Source: Myxococcus guangdongensis (GTDB taxonomy: Bacteria; Myxococcota; Myxococcia; Myxococcales; Myxococcaceae). From it: DNA of 64,000 nucleotides. Below are positions 30,838 through 38,672 of this stretch, in pieces. Each line of letters opens with the position of its first letter. Positions within the stretch are counted from its first letter, which is position 1. The notes below the pieces were generated by a model that had not been told where the DNA came from, did no database searches, and was given only the letters and a program-made list of their open reading frames with translations. The position numbers and the translations under genes were made by a program. The DNA is taken from contig NZ_JAJVKW010000014.1 in assembly GCF_024198255.1 (NCBI RefSeq), positions 1 to 64,000 on the forward strand. The letters run 5' to 3'.

Positions 30838-33800
30838 CTACACCGCGCCTCCGGGGGACAGGACGCTACCGCCGGACACGGCCGGCTCGCGAGCCTCGGC
30901 TTCGGGCTCCACCTCCGGGGCCAACAGCTTGTACACCACGGGCGTCACCACGCGGGTGAGCACGGTGGAGGAAATCAACCCGCCGATGATGACCCACGCC
31001 AGGGGTGAGTAGAGGCTGCTGTTCTCCAGCGCCAGGGGCAGCAGTCCACCCAGCGCCGTGAGCGTGGTGAGCAGGATGGGCAAAAAGCGCGTCTCGCCCG
31101 CCTGCTCGATGGCCGCGTCCACCGACAGGCCCCGGGCCCTCAGCTGGTTCGTGAAGTCCACCAGCAGGATGCTGTTCTTCACCTCGATGCCCACCAGCGC
31201 GATGAAGCCGATGGAGGCGGTGAAGGACAGCGTGTTCCCGGTGAGCCACAGCGCGGCGATGCCGCCCACCAGGCCCAGCGGAATCACCGACGCCACGATG
31301 AGCGCGCCCCGGAACGTGCGGAACTCGAGCACCAGCACCGCCAGCACGCCGAACGCCGCGATGATGCCGGCGGCGGACACCCCGTCGAAGCTCTCCTGAC
31401 GGCTCTTCAGCTCGCCGGCCATCTCCAGGCGATAGCCCGCGGGCGGCTTCACCTCCGCGTCCACCCGGCGCATCACCTCCTGGATGACGTTGTCGTTGAT
31501 GAAGCCGGTGGCCACGCTGGCGGAGACGGTGACGGAGCGCTCGCCCTCGTGGTGGGTGATGCGATTGGGGCCCGCCTCCAGCCGCACCCGCGTCACCTGC
31601 CCGAGCGGCACCTGGGCGCCGGTGACGCTCGCCACGTGCAGCCGCTCCAGCGCGTCCAGCGCGGGCCAGGCGCCGGACTCCAGCGGCAGCCGCACGAGGA
31701 TGGGATGGTCGTCCCCCTCCTCGTCCCGGAAGGAGCCCGCGGGAAGCCCCGCCAGCCCGAAGCGCACCGCGCGCGCCACCTCCGCCGCGGGCACGCCCAG
31801 CCGCCCGGCCTTCTCCCGGTCCACCTCTACCTGGAGGTCCGTGCGGCGCGTCTGCACCGGGTTCTTCACGTAGAGGGTGCCCGGGGTGCTCTCCAGCACG
31901 CGCTGCGTCCGGTCCGCCAGTTCGCGCAGCGGCTCCAGCTCCGGCCCCATCAGCCGCACCGCCACCGGCGCCTCGATGGGCGGCCCCTGCTCGAACTCGC
32001 GCACCTCGATGCGCGCGCCCGGGTACGTGGACAGCTCCGCGCGCAGCAGGTCGAGCAGCGCGGGTGTCTCGCGTGCGTCGTATGCCTCGAGCTGGGCGAA
32101 GACCTCGCCCACGTTGGGGCGCTCGGGGCTGGGCTGGACGTTGTAGTAGACGGACGGCTGTCCCCGGCCCGAGTTGGCGGACACCGAGCGGACCTCCGGA
32201 CGGCGGCGCAGCACCTCCTCCACGAAGCGCACCGCGCGGTCCGTCTCCGTCAGGCTCGTGCCCTCGGGCGTCTCCACCTGGACGTAGAACATGGGCGCGC
32301 CGGCCTTGGGGAAGAGGCTGAAGCCCACCACGGGCACCAGCGCGAGGCTGCCCGCGAAGAGCGCCGCCGCCACCACCAGCGTCAGCACGGGGCGCGTCAG
32401 CGCGCGGTGGAGCACGGGCCGATACACCCGCTCGATTCCGTGGTGGAGCCAGCGCAGCACCCGGTTGCCCTCCGGGTGCTCGTCCTTCGAGAGGACCAGG
32501 CTCGAGAGCAGCGGAATCACGGTGAGAGACACCAGCAGCGACGCGAGGATGGTGAACACCACCGCCATGGGCAGGCCCCGGATGAACTGGCCGGAGGTGC
32601 CGGGCAGGAACACCAACGGCACGAAGGCCAGCACCAGCGTGGCGGTGCAGCCGAGCACGGCCAGGCCAATCTGGGAGGTCCCCTCGATGGCGGCCTGCAC
32701 CCGGGTGCGCCCCAGGCGCAGGAAGCGCGCGATGTTCTCCACCACCACGATGCTGTCATCCACCAGCAGGCCCAGCGCGATGACGAAGCCGACGATGGAG
32801 AGCTGGTTGAGCGTGAAGCCCGCGTGGTGCAGCGCGGCCAGTCCCAGGGCCAGGGACAACGGGATGGAGACCATGACGACGAGGCTGGCCCGGAACCCCA
32901 GCGGCAGGAGCGTCACCAGCACCAGCGCTAGCGCCAGCGCGAAGTCCACCGCGAAGCCGCCCAGCCGCCTGCGCACCTGGAGCGACTGGTCGAAGCCCGT
33001 CTCCAGCCGCATCCCTGGCGGCAGCTCCTCCGCCCACGCCCGGGCCACCTCCAACACCGCGTCGCGCACCGCGAACACGTTGCCGCCGTCCTTCTGCGTG
33101 ACGCCCACGAAGGCCGCGCGCTCCCCGTTGTAGCGGCCCAGGTGCACCGCGTCCTGGTCTCGGAACGACACCTCGGCCACGTCCGACACCCGGACCACAC
33201 CGGACGCACCGCCGGCCACCACCGTGGCGCGCACCTGCTCGAGCGAGGTGAATTCGCTGCCCGTCTTCACGTTGAAGCGGCGCGTGCCCACGTCCACGCT
33301 GCCCGCGGGGATGTTGAGGTTGGCGCCCGTGAGCGCCTGGAGCACCTGGTCCAGGGACACGCCCACGCGCGCCAGGCGCTCGGGGTCCAGGGACACGCGC
33401 ACCTCCTGCTTCGCCGCCGCGAAGACCTCCGCCTTCTTCACGCCGGCCACGCGCCCCAGCCGGTCCGAGAGGTCATCCGCGCGCCGCTCCAGCTCGCGCG
33501 CGGAGACGTGCGGGCCCACCAGCGCCAGTTGCACCACGCTCACGTTCGACGCGCTGTGGCGGATGACCTCCAGGCGCACCAGCCCCGCGGGGAGCTTGGG
33601 CCGCGTGGCGGTGACCTGCCGCAGCACCTCCGCGTGCTTGTCGTCCACGTCGGAAGACGACTCGAATTCAATCTCCACCTGCGCCAGCCCATCCTCCATC
33701 TGGCTGGAGACCTCCTTCACGTCGTCGAGCTCCTCGAACGCGTCCTCCAGCGGGTCCACCACGAGCTGCTCGAGGTCCGAGGGGCTCGCGCCGGGGTAGA

Positions 33801-33948
33801 CGGCGACGACGGTGAAGCTCGGCATCGGGAAGACGGGGTCCTCCGCGCGGGGAATGGAGAGCGCGCTGGAGACCCCCAGCGCCACCAACATCGCGAACAC
33901 CACCAGGGTGAGCTGGGGATTCTTCACGGCCGCCGTGGACAGCCTCAT
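30838..33948 (-). CDS. RND-family efflux pump, inner-membrane transporter subunit
   Basis: 1036 residues, the usual RND size. Two similar halves each have one plus five helices and a large periplasmic loop. The proton-relay Asp pair sits in helix 4 (GFVIALGLLVDDSIVVVENI). The first residues lack the PxxAW-type HAE1 opening, and the sequence fits the broader AcrB/CzcA-like HAE subgroup (MRLSTAAVKNPQLTLVVFAM). It exports organic compounds across the envelope in complex with a periplasmic adaptor (encoded just upstream, 4-bp overlap) and a TolC-type outer channel, which must come from elsewhere because none is present here. Confidence 0.96.
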   Translation of the reverse strand: MRLSTAAVKNPQLTLVVFAMLVALGVSSALSIPRAEDPVFPMPSFTVVAVYPGASPSDLEQLVVDPLEDAFEELDDVKEVSSQMEDGLAQVEIEFESSSDVDDKHAEVLRQVTATRPKLPAGLVRLEVIRHSASNVSVVQLALVGPHVSARELERRADDLSDRLGRVAGVKKAEVFAAAKQEVRVSLDPERLARVGVSLDQVLQALTGANLNIPAGSVDVGTRRFNVKTGSEFTSLEQVRATVVAGGASGVVRVSDVAEVSFRDQDAVHLGRYNGERAAFVGVTQKDGGNVFAVRDAVLEVARAWAEELPPGMRLETGFDQSLQVRRRLGGFAVDFALALALVLVTLLPLGFRASLVVMVSIPLSLALGLAALHHAGFTLNQLSIVGFVIALGLLVDDSIVVVENIARFLRLGRTRVQAAIEGTSQIGLAVLGCTATLVLAFVPLVFLPGTSGQFIRGLPMAVVFTILASLLVSLTVIPLLSSLVLSKDEHPEGNRVLRWLHHGIERVYRPVLHRALTRPVLTLVVAAALFAGSLALVPVVGFSLFPKAGAPMFYVQVETPEGTSLTETDRAVRFVEEVLRRRPEVRSVSANSGRGQPSVYYNVQPSPERPNVGEVFAQLEAYDARETPALLDLLRAELSTYPGARIEVREFEQGPPIEAPVAVRLMGPELEPLRELADRTQRVLESTPGTLYVKNPVQTRRTDLQVEVDREKAGRLGVPAAEVARAVRFGLAGLPAGSFRDEEGDDHPILVRLPLESGAWPALDALERLHVASVTGAQVPLGQVTRVRLEAGPNRITHHEGERSVTVSASVATGFINDNVIQEVMRRVDAEVKPPAGYRLEMAGELKSRQESFDGVSAAGIIAAFGVLAVLVLEFRTFRGALIVASVIPLGLVGGIAALWLTGNTLSFTASIGFIALVGIEVKNSILLVDFTNQLRARGLSVDAAIEQAGETRFLPILLTTLTALGGLLPLALENSSLYSPLAWVIIGGLISSTVLTRVVTPVVYKLLAPEVEPEAEAREPAVSGGSVLSPGGAV

Positions 33949-35090
33949 CGCGCCTCCACCACCGCCACCGGCTGGCCCTCGCGCAGGAAGGACACCCCAT
34001 CGGTGACGACCCGGGCGCCCGCCTCGACGCCCTCGGACAACGCCGCGCGGCCGTCCTCGGAGGAGAGGAACGCCACGCGCACCCGGCGCCGCGTCGCGCG
34101 CTGGCCGTCCTCGGCCAGGACGAAGACGCTCGCCGAGTCGCCGTCTCCCTCCAGCAACGCCTCCACGGGGACGAAGCGCAGCACCCGCCGCTCCGAGGGG
34201 AAGACGCGCGCCTTGGCGGAGAGCCCGGACAAGAGCCTCGGCGCGGCGTCGACGCGCGTCCCCTCGGTGGACTTGGCGCCCGGAGCTGTCGGAGACAGCA
34301 GCAGCTCCAGCTCCACCTCGGCCGTGCCCAGTCCCTGCGTGGCGGCGCTGGCCACCTCCCGCACCCGCGCCTGGAAGGTCCGCCCCGGATAGGCATCCAG
34401 GAACACCTCCGCGGAGTCCCCTTCCCTCACGCGCACCACGTCACGGTCCGCGAGCTCCACGCGGACGACCCAGCCGTCCTCCGCGCTGGCGAACACGAAG
34501 AGCGCCTGTCCGGGCGACACCACCTCGCCGGGCTCCACCATCCGCCGGAGGATGCGACCGGAGGCCGGCGCGACGAGGCTCGTCTGACGCTGCTGGAAGG
34601 TGGCGACCCGCAGCCCCGCCTCCGCGACCTCGAACGCGGTGGTGGCGTCCTGGAGCTGCACGCGGGTGGCGACCTCGGCCTCGAACAGGCTCCGCGCCCG
34701 CTCCAGGTCCCTCGCCGCCTTGTCTCGCGCCTCGCGCGCCTGCGCCACCTGCGGGCCCACCTCCGACGGGTCCAGCGCCGCCAGCACCTGACCGCGCGTC
34801 ACCGCGCGCCCCTCCTCCACGGCGACCTGCTGGACGATGCCTCCCAGCTTGAACGACAGCCGGGACTCCTGCTTCGCGGCCAGGGCGCCGCTGGCCCGCA
34901 CGGGTTGGACGACCTCCTCCTCCCGCACCACCACCGAGCGGACGCGCACCGGCGCCTCTCCACCGGAGGCGCGCTCCGGCGCCGCGGTGGCCGGAGGCGA
35001 ACACCCCGCCACCGTCTGCAGGCCCAACAGGAGGACCGCGAGACCGCTCACCCACGCGGCGCACACGCTCAACGACGGGGCACGAACCAT
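33945..35090 (-). CDS. RND efflux periplasmic adaptor (membrane fusion protein), lipoprotein
   Basis: 381 residues. The lipoprotein signal has a lipobox VAGC near residue 30. Barrel and lipoyl segments are visible (VRPVR-like VVQPVRASGALAAKQESRLS, GGIVQQVAVEEGRAVTRGQV), an alpha-hairpin (AQAREARDKAARDLERARSL), and the mirrored lipoyl half (SLVAPASGRILRRMVEPGEV, then VSPGQALFVFA). Such adaptors bridge the RND pump and the outer-membrane channel. It is the first gene of the operon (adaptor, pump, TetR), with a 4-bp ATGA overlap to the pump gene. Confidence 0.95.
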   Translation of the reverse strand: MVRAPSLSVCAAWVSGLAVLLLGLQTVAGCSPPATAAPERASGGEAPVRVRSVVVREEEVVQPVRASGALAAKQESRLSFKLGGIVQQVAVEEGRAVTRGQVLAALDPSEVGPQVAQAREARDKAARDLERARSLFEAEVATRVQLQDATTAFEVAEAGLRVATFQQRQTSLVAPASGRILRRMVEPGEVVSPGQALFVFASAEDGWVVRVELADRDVVRVREGDSAEVFLDAYPGRTFQARVREVASAATQGLGTAEVELELLLSPTAPGAKSTEGTRVDAAPRLLSGLSAKARVFPSERRVLRFVPVEALLEGDGDSASVFVLAEDGQRATRRRVRVAFLSSEDGRAALSEGVEAGARVVTDGVSFLREGQPVAVVEAR

Positions 35091-35168
35091 GACGCGACTC
35101 CCTCCCGCACCGGCTCGGGCGGACCAAGGACCGGCCCTCTCGTGGGCCCGGGTTTACATGGGCCCATC

Positions 35169-35185
35169 ACTTAACGCCGTTAACT
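35169..35185. promoter_or_regulatory. Candidate TetR operator upstream of the efflux operon
   Basis: ACTTAACG-C-CGTTAACT is a near-perfect inverted repeat (7 of 8 positions), about 80 bp upstream of the adaptor start. On the minus strand TTGTCA lies about 17 bases from AGTTAA at this site, so the operator would overlap the -10 box. The rest of the divergent gap 35091-35412 shows no gene. Confidence 0.5.
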
Positions 35186-35412
35186 CAACGAGACAAGTCA
35201 TCTGACAAAACTTCACAAACCCAGTGTTCCTCGTTCTGCTCCGGACCCCAGGAGCGCGACGCGGCGGTCCACGCCTGCTCGTCAGGACCGCCCGGGCGGC
35301 GGCCCACCCCACACCCAGGCACGGCGTGGCCGGCGTCACCAGTCCCCCACCCTCTCCAGCGGGGTGTACGGTGTCCCGTCCGGCGCCCGTGGTGCCGTGC
35401 ACCGTCCGCACC

Positions 35413-36468
35413 ATGTCTTCCCGCATCGCCTCGCTCCTCGACCACGTCCGCGCGCATGCCGAGAACCGGCCCGGCGTCTACCGGATGCTGGGCCCGTCGA
35501 GCGAGGTGCTGTACGTGGGCAAGTCCGTGCGCGTGCGCTCGCGGCTGCTCTCCTACTTCCGCGCGGAGCCGGGCGAGAAGGCCGCGGACATCATCGGCCA
35601 CGCGCATCACGTCGAGTGGGAGCACACGCCCAGCGAGTTCGCCGCGCTGCTGCGCGAGCTGCGCCTCATCAAGCAGCACCGCCCCCTCTACAACGTGGAG
35701 CACAAGCGCGACCGGGGGCACTGCTTCCTGCACCTCACGAAGGAGGCCGTCCCGCGCCTGCACGTGGTGGGACGCGTCAATGGCGCGAGCGGCGACTACT
35801 ACGGCCCCTTCCACGGCCCGGGCGCGGTGTCCGAGGTGGTCCGCGCGGTGAACGACCTGCTCGAGCTGCGCGACTGCGCCGCGGACACACCGATGCGCCT
35901 GGCGGACCAGGGCCAGCTCTTCCCGGTGAAGCTGGAGCCCCTGTGCATGCGCGGGCAGCTCTCGCGCTGCCTGTCGCCCTGCGCCGCGGGCTGCACACAG
36001 GCGGAGTACCACGCCCGCGTCACCCAGGCCCGGGCCTTCCTGGAGGGGACGTCCGACGCGCCGCTGGTGCTCCTGCGCGAGCGCATGGCCCTGGCCGCGC
36101 GCCGCCTCCAGTTCGAGTACGCCGCGGAGCTGAGGGACCGCGCGGAGCGGCTGGAGGCGCTGCGCGGGTGGATGGTCTCCCTGGGTCGGACGATGAAGCG
36201 CCTGTCCTTCGTGTACACCGTGCCGGGTTACGCCGGAGAGGACCGCGTCTACATCCTGCGACGTGGCAGCGTGCGCGATGAGCGCCCCGCGCCCCGCACA
36301 CCCGAGGAACACGCAGCGCTCGCCGCCCGCGCGCGGGAAGTCTTCGAGCGCCCCGAGCCCGAGACGCTCGGCCTCAAGGCCCACGAGGCGCAGGAGGTGA
36401 TGCTCATCGCGCGCTGGTTCCACCTGCACCCCGAACAGCTCGAGCACGGCGCCGCGCCTCCGGCGTGA
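35413..36468 (+). CDS. UvrC/Cho-like GIY-YIG endonuclease
   Basis: 351 residues from ATG 35413. The N-terminal GIY-YIG domain shows GVYRMLGPSSEVLYVGKSVR, then VRSRLLSYF, with the YVGKS and Arg positions of UvrC. A Cys-rich segment CMRGQLSRCLSPCAAGC (about 180-196) matches the UvrC/Cho Cys motif. A UVR-like helix follows (RRLQFEYAAELRDRAERLEA), which in UvrC contacts UvrB. The RNase-H-like 5' incision domain and the C-terminal helix-hairpin-helix of full UvrC are missing, so only the 3' incision activity is expected, as in Cho. It probably assists nucleotide excision repair. Confidence 0.88.
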   Translation: MSSRIASLLDHVRAHAENRPGVYRMLGPSSEVLYVGKSVRVRSRLLSYFRAEPGEKAADIIGHAHHVEWEHTPSEFAALLRELRLIKQHRPLYNVEHKRDRGHCFLHLTKEAVPRLHVVGRVNGASGDYYGPFHGPGAVSEVVRAVNDLLELRDCAADTPMRLADQGQLFPVKLEPLCMRGQLSRCLSPCAAGCTQAEYHARVTQARAFLEGTSDAPLVLLRERMALAARRLQFEYAAELRDRAERLEALRGWMVSLGRTMKRLSFVYTVPGYAGEDRVYILRRGSVRDERPAPRTPEEHAALAARAREVFERPEPETLGLKAHEAQEVMLIARWFHLHPEQLEHGAAPPA

Positions 36469-36624
36469 GCACCGCCCATCGCGCCACGTCGGTTCGTATG
36501 TCCCCGTAGGACTCCACTCGCGGGAGGGTGACCACCATCATCCCGGGTGTGGCGCTCACACGTCACGAGCACGCGTCAGGCCCAACGGCTATGACTGCGA
36601 CACTCCACACCCCTTGGGGGACTC

Positions 36625-36909
36625 ATGAAGGCCCGACTCTCGATGGCCACCCTCGTCGCCGGCTTGCTGGTGGCGTCCACCGCCTCGGCGGCCATCACCG
36701 TGCGCTACTCCAACCACGACTCGCGCGACTACACGTGGGGCGCCGTGTGCAGCGGCGTGAAGACCAGCGTGTCCTTCGGCAAGAGCCAGACCGCCTCCCT
36801 CACCATCCCGGGCTCTGGCCCCTGCACCGTCCAGACGGACAAGGGCAAGGTCGTCCTCAAGGGCGGGGAGGACCTGGACATCAAGGACGGGGGCATCGTC
36901 GTGAAGTAG
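36625..36909 (+). CDS. Small secreted protein
   Basis: 94 residues, with GGGGGAC just before the ATG. The signal peptide MKARLSMATLVAGLLVASTA ends at SAA. The mature ~70 residues are beta-rich (ITVRYSNHDSRDYTWGAVCS, VKTSVSFGKSQTASLTIPG, CTVQTDKGKVVLKGGEDLDI) with two Cys that could form one disulfide. No family is recognised. A short, AT-rich gap separates it from the ammonium transporter gene. Confidence 0.8.
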   Translation: MKARLSMATLVAGLLVASTASAAITVRYSNHDSRDYTWGAVCSGVKTSVSFGKSQTASLTIPGSGPCTVQTDKGKVVLKGGEDLDIKDGGIVVK

Positions 36910-36952
36910 CGGCTCCGCGCAAAGCCCCAGTTGGTTGATGTTTTAGCTCAAA

Positions 36953-36964
36953 AATATCGATATT
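36953..36964. promoter_or_regulatory. 12-bp palindrome in AT-rich leader of the ammonium transporter gene
   Basis: AATATCGATATT is a perfect palindrome, flanked on both sides by AGCTCA direct repeats (from about 36945 and 36965). It lies in the only AT-rich stretch near this promoter, about 100 bp upstream of the Amt start. It could be an operator. No sigma-54 (GG-N10-GC) box was recognised. Confidence 0.4.
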
Positions 36965-37059
36965 CAGCTCAAGGAACCTAGAATTAATCCCTGGGGAATT
37001 GAAATCAGCGCCCCGCCTACCCATACTGCATTGCGTCAGTCCTTGCTGGGGAGCGCGCG

Positions 37060-38451
37060 ATGAAGAAGTGGTTGGCAGTGGCCCTGCTGGTGGGTGTGGG
37101 CGTGGCGGGCATGCTGGTGACACCGGCGGCGCAGACCCGGCAAGGGGGGCCCATCAACCCGGCGGACACGGCGTGGATCCTCACCGCCACGGCGCTGGTG
37201 CTGTTGATGACGCCGGGGTTGTCGTTCTTCTACGGCGGGATGGTGCGGCTCAAGAACGTCGTGTCCACGCTGCTGCAGAGCTACATCGCCATGGCGGTCA
37301 TCAGCCTGCTCTGGGTGGTGGTGGGCTTCAGCCTCTGCTTCGGTGACAGCTTCCACGGCCTCATCGGCGACCCGCGCACCTTCTTCATGTTCAGCGGCGT
37401 GGGGGGCGAGACGCATCCGGACCTCGCGCCCACCATCCCCCTGCTGCTGTTCGCGTTGTTCCAGCTCAAGTTCGCCATCATCACCCCGGCGCTCATCACC
37501 GGCGCCTTCGCGGAGCGGGTGCGCTTCAAGGCGTACGTGCTCTTCATGGTGCTCTTCACGCTCTTCATCTACGCGCCGCTGGCGCACTGGACGTGGCACC
37601 CGGCGGGCTTCCTGCGCACGTGGGGGGTGTTGGACTTCGCGGGCGGCACGGTGGTGCACATGTCCGCGGGCTTCGCGGCGCTGGCGGGCGCGCTGGTGCT
37701 GGGCCGCCGGCACACGCATCGGGAGAACGCATCGCACACGCCGGCCAACCTGCCCTTCGTGATGCTGGGCACGGGCATGCTCTGGTTCGGCTGGTTCGGC
37801 TTCAACGCGGGCTCGGCGCTGTCGGCCTCGTCGCTCGCCACGCTCGCCTTCGCCACCACCAACACGGCGTCCGCGGCGGCGATGCTCGGATGGATTGCGT
37901 TCGACTGGCTGCGCGGCCGAAAGCCCAGCGCCATGGGCGCGTGCGTGGGCGCGGTGGTGGGCCTGGTGGCGGTGACGCCCGCCGCGGGCTTCATCACCGT
38001 GGGCCAGAGCATCATGGTGGGCCTGGTCTCCAGCTTCGTGAGCAACTGGGCGGTGCACTTCAAGAACCGCACCTCCATCGACGACACGCTGGACGTCTTC
38101 CCCTGCCACGGCCTGGGCGGCGTGGTGGGCATGGTGCTCACGGGCGTGCTGGCCAAGGATGTGGGGCTGGTGTACGGCGAGACGACGACGTTCCTCAAGC
38201 ACCTGGCCGCGCTGGTGCTGGTGTCCGTCTTCTCCTTCGTCGGCTCGTACCTGCTCTACAAGCTGGTGGACCGCATCGTCCCCCTGCGTGTGCCCCGTGA
38301 GCACGAGGAGCTGGGCCTGGACCTGAGCCAGCACGGCGAGACGATGGGCGAGTCCACCGGGTTCGCCGCGCCGCACGTCGCGCCCGCGAGCGCGCCGGCC
38401 GTCGTGGAGCCCGCGACGACCGAGGGCCCCACGCAGCCGCTGCCCGCCTGA
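37060..38451 (+). CDS. amt: Ammonium transporter, Amt family
   Basis: 463 residues. A signal-like first helix is followed by eleven membrane helices. Amt features include LMTPGLSFFYGGMVRLKNV near the start, the first pore His in GGTVVHMSAGFAALAGALV, the FGWFGFNAGSAL helix, and the second pore His in DVFPCHGLGGVVGMVLTGV. It conducts ammonium/ammonia into the cell as a trimer. The C-terminal tail beyond the last helix is about 60 residues, longer than usual and Ala/Pro/Glu-rich. The usual partner gene glnK is not adjacent. A strong terminator follows. Confidence 0.95.
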   Translation: MKKWLAVALLVGVGVAGMLVTPAAQTRQGGPINPADTAWILTATALVLLMTPGLSFFYGGMVRLKNVVSTLLQSYIAMAVISLLWVVVGFSLCFGDSFHGLIGDPRTFFMFSGVGGETHPDLAPTIPLLLFALFQLKFAIITPALITGAFAERVRFKAYVLFMVLFTLFIYAPLAHWTWHPAGFLRTWGVLDFAGGTVVHMSAGFAALAGALVLGRRHTHRENASHTPANLPFVMLGTGMLWFGWFGFNAGSALSASSLATLAFATTNTASAAAMLGWIAFDWLRGRKPSAMGACVGAVVGLVAVTPAAGFITVGQSIMVGLVSSFVSNWAVHFKNRTSIDDTLDVFPCHGLGGVVGMVLTGVLAKDVGLVYGETTTFLKHLAALVLVSVFSFVGSYLLYKLVDRIVPLRVPREHEELGLDLSQHGETMGESTGFAAPHVAPASAPAVVEPATTEGPTQPLPA

Positions 38452-38464
38452 CGACTCCCACCGA

Positions 38465-38490
38465 GGCACCGGGTCCTCGCGCCCGGTGCC
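38465..38490 (+). terminator. Terminator hairpin after the ammonium transporter gene
   Basis: GGCACCGGG (38465-38473) and CCCGGTGCC (38482-38490) form a perfect 9-bp stem with a TCCTCGCG loop. It lies 13 bp after the stop. Confidence 0.7.
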
Positions 38491-38672
38491 CGACGGGACT
38501 GTTGACCACCGGCTGCGCCGGCACGCGGGTGTCCACCGCCGACCACGCATCCGTGCGCTGTCCGACGCTCCCCTCGCCCGCCCCGCGATGGGCCAGGAGC
38601 GTCGCTCCTAGTCTCCCCGCCGTTCGCGCGCGCCCCTCGTGAGTCGGGAGCCGCCAGTCCCGGGGGGACACC

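Noticed and set aside
36910-37059. Sigma-54 promoter for the ammonium transporter
   Set aside because: No GG-N10-GC element of the expected form was found in the AT-rich leader. Only the AATATCGATATT palindrome stands out.
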